A stretch of 64,000 nucleotides of DNA from Desulfovibrio sp. JY (GCA_021730285.1 CP082962.1:806001-870000), one strand, 5' to 3'; shown: positions 1-9,147, counted from the stretch's first letter. Numbers and translations are program-made. Notes: generated by a model not told the origin, from the letters alone.

Positions 1-1061
1 GCGAGCTGCTCCATGAATTGGGCTGCAACATCAACTGGATTCTCGAGCCGGCCGCCAACTGCAACCGCACCGGCAACCACCTCGGCATCCAGCCCCATGC
101 CTACAAGGACATGATGGACTTCCTGTGCGACGACATCGAGGAAGTCACCGGCAAGCGCATCCGGCCCAACGTGAACAAGAAGGGTTGCGAAATCCTTTTC
201 ATCACCCCCTCCGGCGACATCTTCGCCGACCCGGGCATCTACACCTTCATGGGCTACATCATCCTGTTCGACTACCTCGGACTGGATTACACCTGGAGCA
301 CCTACGCGTCCGAGGGCGGCAACTTCGGCCTTTTCACCTCGGACAAGATGATGAAGAAGCTCAACGCCAAGATGTACGCCGAGGCCAAGCGCCTGGGCGT
401 CAAGTGGATCCTTGGCGGCGAGTGCGGCCACATGTGGCGCGTGATCAACCAGTACATGCTGACCATGAACGGCCCGGCCGACTTCATGGAGACCCCGGTC
501 TCGCCGATCACCGGCACCAAGTTCGACGCGGCCGCCGGCACCAAGATGCTGCACATCTGCGAGTTCACAGCCGACCTGATCAAGAACGGGAAGCTCAAGC
601 TCGATCCTTCCCGCAACGACAACTTCGTCACCACCTTCCACGACTCCTGCAACACCGCCCGCGGCATGGGCCTGCTCGAGGAGCCGCGCTACATCCTCAA
701 AAACGTCTGCCGCCAGTTCTACGAGATGCCCGAGAACACCACCCGCGAGCAGACCTTCTGCTGCGGCGGCGGCGCCGGCCTCAACAACGAGGAATTCACC
801 GAAACGCGCCTGCGCGGCGGCCTGCCGCGCGGCAACGCGGTCAAATACGTGCGCGACCGCCACGGCGTGAACAACCTGGCCTGCATCTGCGCCATCGACC
901 GCGCCACCCTGCCGCCGCTTTGCGACTACTGGGCCCCTGGTGTCGGCGTCTCCGGCGTGCATGAGTTGGTGGGCAATGCGCTCGTTCTCGACGGCGAGAA
1001 AAAGCGCACCACCGATCTCAGGCAAAACCCCCTGCCGGGGATGGAGGACGAGGAGGAATAA
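1..1061 (+). CDS. dsrK: DsrK, HdrD-like Fe-S subunit of DsrMKJOP (5' end missing)
   Basis: Cytoplasmic iron-sulfur subunit of the membrane complex DsrMKJOP, which links the membrane quinone pool and periplasm to DsrC trisulfide reduction during sulfate respiration. The reading frame is open to the left edge, so the N-terminal ferredoxin-type part lies outside the window. Visible are two CCG-type (DUF224) regions: one around HDSCNTARGMG and one ending in the FCCGGGAGLN motif, which in HdrB/HdrD proteins bind a non-cubane [4Fe-4S] catalytic cluster. The stop at 1059-1061 is 3 nt before the dsrJ start, and GGAGG lies inside the end of this gene. Identity is supported strongly by the dsrJ-dsrO-dsrP order that follows. 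Confidence 0.93.
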   Translation, partial: ELLHELGCNINWILEPAANCNRTGNHLGIQPHAYKDMMDFLCDDIEEVTGKRIRPNVNKKGCEILFITPSGDIFADPGIYTFMGYIILFDYLGLDYTWSTYASEGGNFGLFTSDKMMKKLNAKMYAEAKRLGVKWILGGECGHMWRVINQYMLTMNGPADFMETPVSPITGTKFDAAAGTKMLHICEFTADLIKNGKLKLDPSRNDNFVTTFHDSCNTARGMGLLEEPRYILKNVCRQFYEMPENTTREQTFCCGGGAGLNNEEFTETRLRGGLPRGNAVKYVRDRHGVNNLACICAIDRATLPPLCDYWAPGVGVSGVHELVGNALVLDGEKKRTTDLRQNPLPGMEDEEE

Positions 1062-1064
1062 CCT

Positions 1065-1481
1065 ATGTACAATGCCAAATACATAATACCCGGCATTCTG
1101 TTCTTCCTGGCCCTCATCTTCGTCCCTGTCGGCTACAACATGGGGAAGAGTTTCGACGTGAAGCCGGAGCTCCCGAAGGACCAGAAGGACTGCATCGAGG
1201 ACGTCCAGGTCATGCGCGACAAGCACATGCAGATCCTAAACGACTGGCGCAACTCGGCCGTGCGTGACGGCGAGCGCATCTACGTCAACTCCAAGGGCAA
1301 GAAGTACGTCAAAAGCCTGACGAACACCTGCCTGGGGTGCCATAAGGACAAGGCCAAGTTCTGCGATCGGTGCCACGATACGGTTGGCGTGAACCCCTAT
1401 TGCTTCGATTGCCACAACATTACGCCGAACCAGAAATCGCCCATTCCCCCCGCCCAAACCGGCGAAGAGGGCGGACACTAG
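1065..1481 (+). CDS. dsrJ: DsrJ, triheme periplasmic cytochrome c
   Basis: 138-residue cytochrome subunit of DsrMKJOP. The N-terminus holds one hydrophobic segment (about residues 5-24) acting as an uncleaved signal anchor, so the haem domain faces the periplasm. Three CxxCH haem motifs are visible: CLGCH, CDRCH and CFDCH, packed in the C-terminal half, which is the DsrJ signature. Size matches the family. It begins 3 nt after dsrK with an SD GGAGG inside dsrK, so translation is coupled. DsrO follows after 42 nt. Confidence 0.95.
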   Translation: MYNAKYIIPGILFFLALIFVPVGYNMGKSFDVKPELPKDQKDCIEDVQVMRDKHMQILNDWRNSAVRDGERIYVNSKGKKYVKSLTNTCLGCHKDKAKFCDRCHDTVGVNPYCFDCHNITPNQKSPIPPAQTGEEGGH

Positions 1482-1523
1482 GCCGGCGCGCCCGGTGACA
1501 ACTCCACCGAAGGGGATCATACC

Positions 1524-2300
1524 ATGAAGAGCAACAGACGAGAGTTCCTCAAGCTGGCCGCCGTGTCCGCCATGGGCGTCGGCGCCGCTCGCCTCGGCTT
1601 CCTGGGCGACGCCCCGGCTTTCGCCGGCCCGTTGCCCACGGCCGCTGACTTCGAAAAAGGCTTCAAGGCCAAGCACTGGGGCATGGCCGTCTTTTCGGCC
1701 AAGTTCACCCCCGAACTCATCGAGAAGTGCCGCACGGCCTGCCATACCGAACACAACGTGCCCGACATCCCGGGCAAAAAGCAGATCAAGTGGTTCTGGG
1801 GCGCCTCCTACCACGAGGCCTTCCCCACCGAGCAAGGCCAGTTCCTGTCCGAGGATGTGGAGCACCGTGAGTTTCCGCTTCTGTGCAACCACTGCGAACA
1901 GCCCATGTGCGTGCGGGTCTGCCCGACCCAGGCCACCTTCCAGCGGCCCGACGGCATCGTCATGATGGACTTCCACCGCTGCATCGGCTGCCGCTACTGC
2001 ATGGCCGGCTGTCCGTTCGGCGCCAGAAGCTTCAATTTCCAGGATCCGCGCCCGTTCATTCACAACTTCAACCCGCACTACCCCACCCGGATGCGGGGTG
2101 TTGTGGAAAAATGCGACTTCTGCGCCGAGCGCCTGGCCATCGGCAAATTGCCCGTCTGTGTCGAAGCCGCCGGCGGCGCCCTCGTCTTCGGCGATCTGGG
2201 CGACGAGAACTCGGATATCCGCAAGGTGCTGCGCGAGCACTTCGCCATCCGCCGCAAACCAGACGCCGGCACCTCGCCGAGCGTGTATTACATCCTGTGA
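1524..2300 (+). CDS. dsrO: DsrO, periplasmic Tat-exported ferredoxin subunit
   Basis: 258-residue iron-sulfur subunit of DsrMKJOP. A twin-arginine signal peptide (RREFLK at residues 5-10, hydrophobic stretch, cleavage near AFA) directs it to the periplasm. The mature part has several four-cysteine ferredoxin motifs, including CNHCEQPMCVRVCP and CIGCRYCMAGCPFG, plus CDFCAERL, as in HybA/DmsB-type subunits. It should pass electrons between DsrJ and the membrane quinone subunit DsrP. The start is preceded by GAAGGGG. DsrP starts 8 nt after the stop with GAGGTAAGCC as its ribosome site. Confidence 0.94.
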   Translation: MKSNRREFLKLAAVSAMGVGAARLGFLGDAPAFAGPLPTAADFEKGFKAKHWGMAVFSAKFTPELIEKCRTACHTEHNVPDIPGKKQIKWFWGASYHEAFPTEQGQFLSEDVEHREFPLLCNHCEQPMCVRVCPTQATFQRPDGIVMMDFHRCIGCRYCMAGCPFGARSFNFQDPRPFIHNFNPHYPTRMRGVVEKCDFCAERLAIGKLPVCVEAAGGALVFGDLGDENSDIRKVLREHFAIRRKPDAGTSPSVYYIL

Positions 2301-2308
2301 GGTAAGCC

Positions 2309-3505
2309 ATGCTGGAAAAAGCACTCAAGGGAAGCCCTCGATACTGGGGCACGTTGATCGGCCTGGGCCTGCTCATGCTTTTAGGCATGGGCTTCTGGCT
2401 CTACCAGCTGGTCCACGGCTTGGTCATCACCGGCATGAGCCGCGACGTGTCCTGGGGCTTCTACATCGCCCAGTTCACCTATCTGGTCGGCGTGGCCGCC
2501 TCGGCCGTCATGCTGGTCCTGCCCTACTACTTCCACCACTACAAGCAGTTCGCCAAGATGATCATTCTCGGCGAATTCCTGGCCATCGCCGCCGTGTCCA
2601 TGTGCATGGGCTTTATCGTGGTGGACCTCGGGCAGCCGCAACGCATGCTCAACGTCATGATCAACGCCACGCCCCATTCCATGCTCTTTTGGGACATGTG
2701 CGTTTTGATGGGCTACCTGTTCCTCAACATCCTGGTCGGCTGGACCAGCCTGCAGGCCTTTAAAAACGACATGGCCCCGCCGCACTGGTGCAAGGTCCTG
2801 GCCATCGTCTCGGTCATCTGGGCCTTCTCCATCCACACGGTCACGGCCTTCCTGATCGCCGGCCTGCCCGGTCGCCACTACTTCCTGACCGCCGTCATGG
2901 CCGCACGATTCCTGGCCTCGGCCTTCTGCGCCGGACCGGCCATCCTGCTGCTGCTGACCTTGCTCGTGCGCAAGCTCACCGGCTTCGATCCCGGCGACAA
3001 GGCCCTCAAACGCCTGGCCGTCATCATCACCTACGCCATGTGCGTCAACGTGTTCCTGTACCTGTGCGAACTCTTCACCGCCTTCTACAGCAACATGCCG
3101 GGCCACATCGCCCCGATCCGCTTCCTGTTCTCGGGCCTGGACGGCCACTACGAGCTCGTGCCCTTCATGTGGACCGCCGTGGTCCTGGGCCTGGGCTGCC
3201 TGGTCATCCTCATCCCGACGTCCATCCGGGAAAAGACCCCGGCCCTGGTCCTCGGCCTGATCATGCTGGTCATCTCGACCTGGATCGACAAAGGTCTGGC
3301 CCTGATGATCGGCGGCTTCACGCCGAACCCCTTCGAGACGGTCACCTCCTACCTGCCCACGGTTCCCGAACTCATGGTTTCGGTCATGATCTTCGCCCTT
3401 GGCGGCATCATCCTCACAGTGCTGTGGAAGATCGCCATCGAGGTCCGGGTCGAGGTGGAGGGCGGCAACCTGTCCATGGTTCCGCCTCCGGCCGAATCCG
3501 AGTAA
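2309..3505 (+). CDS. dsrP: DsrP, NrfD/PsrC-type integral membrane quinone subunit
   Basis: 398-residue polytopic membrane protein, about ten hydrophobic helices, of the NrfD/PsrC family that interacts with menaquinone and forms a module with DsrO and DsrJ. The N-terminal region carries the WGFYIAQFTYLVGVAASAVM segment typical of this family. It is the last gene of the dsrMKJOP operon: a clear rho-independent terminator follows 21 nt after the stop. Length and position agree with DsrP of Desulfovibrio. Confidence 0.94.
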   Translation: MLEKALKGSPRYWGTLIGLGLLMLLGMGFWLYQLVHGLVITGMSRDVSWGFYIAQFTYLVGVAASAVMLVLPYYFHHYKQFAKMIILGEFLAIAAVSMCMGFIVVDLGQPQRMLNVMINATPHSMLFWDMCVLMGYLFLNILVGWTSLQAFKNDMAPPHWCKVLAIVSVIWAFSIHTVTAFLIAGLPGRHYFLTAVMAARFLASAFCAGPAILLLLTLLVRKLTGFDPGDKALKRLAVIITYAMCVNVFLYLCELFTAFYSNMPGHIAPIRFLFSGLDGHYELVPFMWTAVVLGLGCLVILIPTSIREKTPALVLGLIMLVISTWIDKGLALMIGGFTPNPFETVTSYLPTVPELMVSVMIFALGGIILTVLWKIAIEVRVEVEGGNLSMVPPPAESE

Positions 3506-3526
3506 TCGAGCCTGCAAACGACACGC

Positions 3527-3562
3527 AAAAGGCCCGCTTCCGGATTGGAGGCGGGCCTTTTT
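3527..3562 (+). terminator. Rho-independent terminator of dsrMKJOP
   Basis: GGCCCGC and GCGGGCC arms enclose a 13-nt loop; the stem is flanked by AAAA and a T5 run. It closes the dsr operon before dapL. Confidence 0.9.
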
Positions 3563-3644
3563 ACACCGGCCGGGCACGATTGACGGCACCCCCGCCGCCG
3601 CAGTACTGCCAAGCATCCCCTTTAGAAAAGGACGAAACGACTCC

Positions 3645-4883
3645 ATGAACGAAAGCTACATCCAGCAGCTCTTCGCCGACCGCATCGGCGGCAATCAGTT
3701 CGGCAAGGATACGGTCCTCTACAAGTTCGAAAAAATCAAGCGGGCCAAGAAAGCGGCCCTGGCCGCCCACCCCGGAATGCAGCTGATCGACCTCGGCGTC
3801 GGCGAGCCCGACTGGATGGCCGCGCCCGAAGTGGTCGACGTGCTGTGCGCCGAGGCCAGAAAGCCCGAGAATCGGGGCTATACCGACAACGGCGTCCAGG
3901 CCTTCAAGGACGCGGCCGCGCGCTACATGGACAAGGTCTTCGGCGTGCCCGGCATCGACCCGGCCTGCGAGGTGGTCCACGGCATCGGCTCCAAGCCGGT
4001 GCTGGCCCTGCTCCCCCTGGCCTTCATCAACCCCGGCGACATCACCATCATGACCGTGCCCGGCTATCCGGTCATGGGCAGCACCACCCGGGGCCTCGGC
4101 GGCGAGGTGGTCAACCTGCCCATCACCCCCGAAAACGACTTCCTGCCCGATCTCGACGCCCTGACCCCGGACCAGCGCAAGCGGGCCAAGCTCCTCTACA
4201 TCAACTACCCCAACAACCCCACCGGCGCCACGGCCACCCCGGCCTTCTTCGAACGGGTGGTGCGCTTCGCCAAGGAAAACGACGTCATTGTCGTCTCCGA
4301 CGCCGCCTATGCCGCGCTGACCTTCGACGGCCGCAAGCCCTTAAGCTTCCTGTCCGTCCCCGGGACCAAGGACGTGGGCGTGGAAATCCACTCCCTGTCC
4401 AAGGCCTACAACATGACCGGCTGGCGTCTGGCCTTCGTGTGCGGCAACGAACTTGTGGTCAAGGGCTTCGCCGCCGTGAAGGACAACAACGATTCCGGCC
4501 AGTTCGCCGCCATCCAGAAGGCCGGCGTGTACTGCCTGGACCACCCCGAAATCACCGAGAAGACCGCGGCCAAGTACTCGCGTCGCCACGACATGCTCGT
4601 CGCGGCCCTGTCCGGCCTGGGATTCGCCGTCAAAAAGCCCGGCGCGTCCTTCTACCTCTATGCCCGGATTCCCTCCGGTACCAAGGACGGCCGGAAATTC
4701 GCCTCGGCCGAGGACTTCTCCCAGTTCTGCATCACCGAGAAGCTCATCTCCACCGTGCCCTGGGACGACGCAGGTCCCTACGTCCGCTTCTCTGTCACCT
4801 TCGAGGCGGCCGACGAGGCCGGGGAACGCCGCATCGTGGACGAAGTCGCCCGCCGGCTGTCGGAAGTGGGATTCGTATTTTAA
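3645..4883 (+). CDS. dapL: LL-diaminopimelate aminotransferase
   Basis: 412-residue class I/II PLP aminotransferase. DapL converts tetrahydrodipicolinate plus glutamate directly to LL-diaminopimelate, short-cutting the succinylase route of lysine and peptidoglycan synthesis. Seen here are the N-terminal LGVGEPDW motif, the NYPNNPTGA motif and the PLP-lysine site SLSKAYNMTGWRLAF. The ATG at 3645 follows AAAAGGACGAA; an in-frame upstream extension overlaps the dsr terminator and is rejected. dapF, the next enzyme of the pathway, lies 0.8 kb away on the other strand, which supports DapL over other family members. A generic aspartate-type aminotransferase is the alternative. Confidence 0.85.
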   Translation: MNESYIQQLFADRIGGNQFGKDTVLYKFEKIKRAKKAALAAHPGMQLIDLGVGEPDWMAAPEVVDVLCAEARKPENRGYTDNGVQAFKDAAARYMDKVFGVPGIDPACEVVHGIGSKPVLALLPLAFINPGDITIMTVPGYPVMGSTTRGLGGEVVNLPITPENDFLPDLDALTPDQRKRAKLLYINYPNNPTGATATPAFFERVVRFAKENDVIVVSDAAYAALTFDGRKPLSFLSVPGTKDVGVEIHSLSKAYNMTGWRLAFVCGNELVVKGFAAVKDNNDSGQFAAIQKAGVYCLDHPEITEKTAAKYSRRHDMLVAALSGLGFAVKKPGASFYLYARIPSGTKDGRKFASAEDFSQFCITEKLISTVPWDDAGPYVRFSVTFEAADEAGERRIVDEVARRLSEVGFVF

Positions 4884-4899
4884 GAAGGGAGAAGGCAGT

Positions 4900-5064
4900 G
4901 CGAGAGGGGAAACCCTTTTAAAAAAGGGTTCTCCCCTCTCGCGCTCTCCCCTTCCTAAAACTTCTTAGCGGGTACAGGACGTACGCCTGACATCCTGTAC
5001 CCGCTAAAAGTCTTTGGAGAGGGGGTCCGGGGGAGAACCTTTCTACAGAAAGGTTCTCCCCCGG
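4900..5064. repeat. Two-hairpin dispersed repeat, copy A (inverted orientation)
   Basis: First of four copies of a 162-165-bp element (others at 15771, 20889 and 48494). Outer hairpins: 4900-4942 (GCGAGAGGGG arms) and 5027-5064 (perfect 16-bp stem with CCGGGGGAGAACC arm). Between them is a perfect 13-bp inverted repeat, AGCGGGTACAGGA at 4967-4979 against 4993-5005. The copy lies between the convergent dapL and VOC genes and probably ends transcription from both sides. It is reversed relative to the other three copies. Confidence 0.85.
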
Positions 5065-5068
5065 TCTT

Positions 5069-5647
5069 TTATTCGTCCTTGACGTCCACGAGTTCGCGCC
5101 CCTCGCCGGGATAGATGCGGCGATCGGCATAGGGCGTGGGCGTTGGCTCGGGCCATTTGCCGGGCTGGGGCTCGCTCCCTTCCCGGGCCGTGGCGCTCGG
5201 ATGGGTGTCGCCCATGACCGGCGTGTCCCGGATATCCACGCCCGGCACCGGGCAGCTGAACTCGATGGCGATGTTGTTGGGGTCGAAGGAGTAGACCGAG
5301 AAGATGAATCCGTGGTCGATGATCTCCGACACCCAGAACCCGGCCGCCTCCAGCCGGTCCCTGATCTCCCACAGGTCGTCGCGGTCGCGCACGCCGATGG
5401 AGACGTGGTCGAAGGCGTAGGGTCCCTTGACCGGCACGCCGTGGTCCTTTTCCGGGATGGGCGCAACATCCGGCCACTCGAAAAAGGCGATCATGTCGTT
5501 TTCGGAGATTTCCAGGAAGTAGTGGCGGTAGCCCGGACGCCCGAGCCCGGCCACCAGCCGCATCCGCAACAGGTCGCGCCAGAAGCGGATGGTGGCGTCC
5601 ATGTCCCGGGTGGCCATGGCCAGGTGGTTGATGCCGGTATATCGCAT
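5069..5647 (-). CDS. VOC / glyoxalase-fold family protein
   Basis: 192-residue vicinal-oxygen-chelate protein. The N-terminal GINHLAMATRDMDATIRFW and the later FDHVSIGVRDRDDLWEI segments are the two beta-alpha-beta-beta-beta modules; likely metal ligands are His8, His76 and a Glu in IEFSCP. The C-terminal 50 residues are Pro/Glu-rich and outside the fold. The substrate cannot be deduced: glyoxalase I, dioxygenase or antibiotic-resistance relatives share this fold. It is the last of a minus-strand group with pabBC and dapF, 28 nt after dapF, and ends at repeat copy A. Confidence 0.8.
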   Translation of the reverse strand: MRYTGINHLAMATRDMDATIRFWRDLLRMRLVAGLGRPGYRHYFLEISENDMIAFFEWPDVAPIPEKDHGVPVKGPYAFDHVSIGVRDRDDLWEIRDRLEAAGFWVSEIIDHGFIFSVYSFDPNNIAIEFSCPVPGVDIRDTPVMGDTHPSATAREGSEPQPGKWPEPTPTPYADRRIYPGEGRELVDVKDE

Positions 5648-5675
5648 GTCGGCCCCCCTTGCGTAGACGGCGGGG

Positions 5676-6542
5676 CTACGACTCGATGCCCAGGCTTCGC
5701 GGGTAGAATTCCCCCCGGAAAACCAGCTCGGCCGCCCCGCGCAGATAGGTCTTGCCGTCGCGCAAAATCACGCCCAGTTCCTCGCCGCCGGTGGTGGTGA
5801 TCACCGTTTCCTCGCCGGTGAGCCCAAGCTCCTTGGCGATGACGGCCGAAGCCACGGCTCCGGTGCCGCAGGCGTAGGTCTCGTCCTCCACCCCGCGCTC
5901 GTAGGTGCGCAGCGACAACTGTCCCTTGCCCGTAACGGCCACGAAATTGACGTTGGTGCCGGCCGGCTTGAAAAACTCGTGGTGGCGCACCGTGCGGCCA
6001 AGCCGCCAGACGTCCACGCTTTCCAGATCGTCCACAAACGCCACGGTATGGGGCACGCCGGTATTGACGCTGTGCAGCGTCATCTGGTGGTGCTTCTCCT
6101 CGACCTCCATCTCCAGCTCCATGTTGAGGCGCAGGTCCTTGGGCGCGGTCAGCCGCACCGTGACCAGATTGGAGTCGGGATCGACCTCCGCCTCGATGGG
6201 GCCGGCATCGGTGCCGAAAACATGGCGGGCCGGCGCGATGCCGAGCATCCAGGCAAGCCTGGCCGCGCAGCGCGAACCGTTGCCGCACATCTCGGCCCGG
6301 GAACCGTCGGCGTTGAAAAAGTGCCAGATGTAGGCCAACCCCGAACCTTCCGGGGCATGGTCGAAAAACATCATGCCGTCGGCCCCCACGCCAAAGGCTT
6401 TCTGGCACACCGGCACGACGATATCGGGCATGGATTGCGGATCGTAGCCCAGTTCGCGATTGTCCACGAAGACGAAATCATTGCCGCAGCCCTGCATCTT
6501 GAAAAACGGCACCGACGGGCCGCAGACAGCTTCCAAATCCAT
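5676..6542 (-). CDS. dapF: Diaminopimelate epimerase
   Basis: 288-residue cofactor-independent epimerase that turns LL-diaminopimelate into meso-diaminopimelate for lysine and peptidoglycan. Both catalytic thiols are visible: the Cys of EMCGNGSRCAARL and the Cys of YACGTGAVASAV. The N-terminal MQGCGNDFVFVDN motif is also diagnostic. The ATG at 6542 is chosen because AAGGAG lies 8 nt upstream; a longer start at 6569 lacks this. It follows the fused pabBC gene by 26 nt. Together with dapL it makes a complete tetrahydrodipicolinate-to-meso-DAP branch. Confidence 0.95.
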   Translation of the reverse strand: MDLEAVCGPSVPFFKMQGCGNDFVFVDNRELGYDPQSMPDIVVPVCQKAFGVGADGMMFFDHAPEGSGLAYIWHFFNADGSRAEMCGNGSRCAARLAWMLGIAPARHVFGTDAGPIEAEVDPDSNLVTVRLTAPKDLRLNMELEMEVEEKHHQMTLHSVNTGVPHTVAFVDDLESVDVWRLGRTVRHHEFFKPAGTNVNFVAVTGKGQLSLRTYERGVEDETYACGTGAVASAVIAKELGLTGEETVITTTGGEELGVILRDGKTYLRGAAELVFRGEFYPRSLGIES

Positions 6543-6568
6543 ATCGCACTCCTTGTACGAAAACGTCA

Positions 6569-8362
6569 TTATGAACTAGCAGAACAGCAACTCCCCGTCG
6601 AGGGGCCGCCGGTCGGGGCCTCCCCGACCAGCACCGCCGACGTCCACAGACGCACGGAGTTGATCAGCCAAAGCCGCCCGGCCCGGGCCAGATCGGCCGG
6701 GGTGAGCGTCGCCTCGGCCACCACCCCCTTGGCCAGCAGGCGCTCGCGCAACGTGCCGGGCAGCAGCCCGCAACCAAGGGCCGGGGTGAGCAGGCGTCCG
6801 TCGATGGCCGCCACGAGGTTGGCCCGGCAGCTCTCGGTCACCTGTCCGGCCGTGTTTATCAGCAGCACGTCGTCACACTCCGGCCGGGCGGCCAGGGCCC
6901 GGTCGTAGCGCGCGCGACGCGTGGTCTTGTGGAACAGGGCGACATCGGAGGCCTCGACCGGCGTGTCCGCCCAGCCCAGGCGCACGGGGCCGGGTTGGCG
7001 CTTCCCCAGAGGAAAATGTTCGCTGCGTGCCGCGCCGTCCCGGGAAAGCAGCAGCCGCACCCGTCGGTGCTGCCCGGGACAGGCGACGGCCACGGCGTCG
7101 AGGGCGGCCGACACGGCTGCGGCATCGTGGCGGAATCCGAAATAGGCGGCCGAACGGGCCAGACGGGCGAGATGCTCGGGCAAAAAGGCGAAACGGCCGT
7201 CCGCCAGTCGCAGGGTTTCCAAAAGTTCGAACGGCTCCGGCGGGGTGTACAAAAATGCGGCCTTGATCCGGCATTCCTCGTATTCGTCCCGGGCATCGGA
7301 ATCGTAGGTCACGCCGCCGCCCACGCCGAAGCGGCACGCCCCCGTGTCCGCGTCGCAAACGACGGTGCGGATGGCCACGGAGAAAACGCCATCCCCATCG
7401 GGAGCGACGTGGCCGAACGTCCCGGTGTAAAAGCCGCGCGGCCCCGCTTCGAGCTGTCGGATCAGCCGCATGGCGCTGCGCTTGGGCGCGCCCGTGATGG
7501 AACCGCAGGGAAAAAGCGCGCCAAGGAGCCCGGACAGCCCCACGTCCCCGGGGACGCGGGCGGTCACGGTGGAGGTCATCTGCCAGGCCGTGGCCAGCCG
7601 CGACACCTCGAAACAGGCCGGCACGGCAACGCTCCCGGGCCGGGCGACGCGCCCCAGGTCGTTTCGCAACAGATCGGTGATCATGCGGTTTTCGGCCCGG
7701 TTCTTCGGGCAGGCGGCCAGGGCGGCGGCCTGCCGGGCGTCCTCGGCCAGGGTGCGGCCCCGGGCCATGGTGCCCTTCATAGGCCGCACGACCACCAGTT
7801 CTCCCGTGCGCCGAAAAAAAAGCTCCGGCGAAAACGACAGCACCTTGTGCCGGCCAAGGTCGAGACGACAGCAAAAGCCGGCCGCCTGATGCCGGGCCAG
7901 CCCCTCGAACCAGGCCGAAGGATCGCCGCGCAGGCGGCTGGTCAGCGGCATGGTGTAGTTGACCTGATAGACCTCGCCCTGGCGGATATTGTCCCGGATC
8001 ACGCCGAGGGCCGCGTCGTAGCGCCGGCGGGAAACGAGCGGTCGCCAGGGCGCGATGGCAAAGTCTCCGGTCGCGGCCGGGCGCGCCGGGGGCTCGGACG
8101 GGGCGGGATAGGCGGCGACAAAGGCCAGGGGCGTGTCGCCGGGGGCATGGGTTTCCAGCCGGGAATCGAAGGCCGGGGCGGCCTCGTAGGCCAGGGCCAG
8201 CACCAGCCAATGGCCGTCTCGACGCCAGGCCTCGGCCGCCCCGAGCAGGGGCATGACCTCGGCAGGCTCCCAGGCCGTCGCGGTCCAGGCGGGATCGCGA
8301 AAATACCGCGTCCAGCCGGCCTCGCCGGCGGCATAAGACGAGAACTGCGCCTCTGCGAACAT
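6569..8362 (-). CDS. pabBC: Aminodeoxychorismate synthase component I fused to aminodeoxychorismate lyase (PabB-PabC)
   Basis: 597-residue fusion for p-aminobenzoate in folate synthesis. The N-terminal two thirds is a chorismate-utilising domain: PMKGTMARG carries the PabB-type active-site lysine, with NRMITDLLRNDLGRV and the GAPKRSAMRLIRQLE motif. The last third is a fold-type IV PLP lyase, with FHKTTRRARYDRAL containing the expected Schiff-base lysine and TESCRANLVAAIDGR. The fusion is known in other bacteria. The start at 8362 (MFAEAQFSSYA) leaves a 20-nt gap to the upstream gene; a longer start at 8455 would overlap it. The glutaminase PabA is not in the window. Confidence 0.9.
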   Translation of the reverse strand: MFAEAQFSSYAAGEAGWTRYFRDPAWTATAWEPAEVMPLLGAAEAWRRDGHWLVLALAYEAAPAFDSRLETHAPGDTPLAFVAAYPAPSEPPARPAATGDFAIAPWRPLVSRRRYDAALGVIRDNIRQGEVYQVNYTMPLTSRLRGDPSAWFEGLARHQAAGFCCRLDLGRHKVLSFSPELFFRRTGELVVVRPMKGTMARGRTLAEDARQAAALAACPKNRAENRMITDLLRNDLGRVARPGSVAVPACFEVSRLATAWQMTSTVTARVPGDVGLSGLLGALFPCGSITGAPKRSAMRLIRQLEAGPRGFYTGTFGHVAPDGDGVFSVAIRTVVCDADTGACRFGVGGGVTYDSDARDEYEECRIKAAFLYTPPEPFELLETLRLADGRFAFLPEHLARLARSAAYFGFRHDAAAVSAALDAVAVACPGQHRRVRLLLSRDGAARSEHFPLGKRQPGPVRLGWADTPVEASDVALFHKTTRRARYDRALAARPECDDVLLINTAGQVTESCRANLVAAIDGRLLTPALGCGLLPGTLRERLLAKGVVAEATLTPADLARAGRLWLINSVRLWTSAVLVGEAPTGGPSTGSCCSASS

Positions 8363-8382
8363 ACAAACTACGGCTTGACCCT

Positions 8383-9147
8383 TCAGCGCGGCAGGTGCGC
8401 CCGGGCCACCCGCCACAGGTCCTCGTAGGAATAGCGGGCACGAAGGGCCAGACACATTTCCTCGGACAGGACCAGCTTGAGCGACGTGTCGGCCAAAAGC
8501 GAACGCCGGTGCACTTCCAGGCGCTTGCGCAAAAAGGCCGCGTCAAAGCCGTCGGCCACCAGCCCGAGGCCCTCGGCGAAAAAAAGCGACCGCGTGGAGT
8601 CGATCAGCCGCCGGCAGGCCTCCCGGCCCTCCCGCCGCGCCACGGCCAGACAGTACATGAGCCGCACGAGCAGCACGTCGGCGGCCAGAGCATGGTCCAC
8701 GGCGGCCGGGTCCTCGCGGCCCTCTCCCCCGGCGCGGGCCTTTTCCAGCAAGGCGTACACGCGGTCCATGGCCGCCGCCTCGCGAAGGGGCGGCACGGGG
8801 AAAAAGGCGGTCAAAAACGACAGCACCCGCTGCGGATTGTCCCCGGCAACCATGGCCAGGAGCGTGCGGGCCATGCAGTCGAGCTTGCGGCGCACATCGG
8901 CCAGGGCCTGCCGCCGGCCGGCCTGATACAATCGCCGCACCGCCTCTTCGGGCAGGCTCGATCCGAAGGCCGTCTCCAGAAGCAGGCGGATGTTGGGCTC
9001 GGTGACGGTCTCCATCTCCTCCTGCACGACCTTGCCGCCCTTCTTGGTGTCCATGAGCTTTTTGAGCGACAGCCAATAGGCGGCCACGGCCGAGGCCGGC
9101 ATCTCCACGATATCCAGATCAGGGCGTGCGGAAACTTCCTGCGTCAT
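8383..9147 (-). CDS. Conserved-looking protein of unknown function upstream of pabBC
   Basis: 254 residues, mostly helical and soluble by eye, rich in Arg, Leu and Ala, without signal peptide or membrane helix. I recognise no family. Cysteines are scattered (DCMARTLLAM, LMYCLAVARR, EACRRLID, EEMCLALRAR) with no metal motif. It is 20 nt upstream of pabBC in the same direction, so it is probably co-transcribed and may head the operon; the divergent OmpA-like gene starts 126 nt beyond. High-GC third positions like its neighbours support a real gene. Confidence 0.65.
   Translation of the reverse strand: MTQEVSARPDLDIVEMPASAVAAYWLSLKKLMDTKKGGKVVQEEMETVTEPNIRLLLETAFGSSLPEEAVRRLYQAGRRQALADVRRKLDCMARTLLAMVAGDNPQRVLSFLTAFFPVPPLREAAAMDRVYALLEKARAGGEGREDPAAVDHALAADVLLVRLMYCLAVARREGREACRRLIDSTRSLFFAEGLGLVADGFDAAFLRKRLEVHRRSLLADTSLKLVLSEEMCLALRARYSYEDLWRVARAHLPR

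Noticed and set aside
1236-2324. 362-codon minus-strand ORF over dsrJ and dsrO
   Set aside because: Low-complexity composition typical of the antisense of high-GC genes; dsrO has a Tat signal and cysteine motifs on the other strand.
2381-3646. 421-codon minus-strand ORF over dsrP
   Set aside because: Rich in Asp, Gly, His and Gln with no domain; it is the shadow of the membrane gene dsrP.
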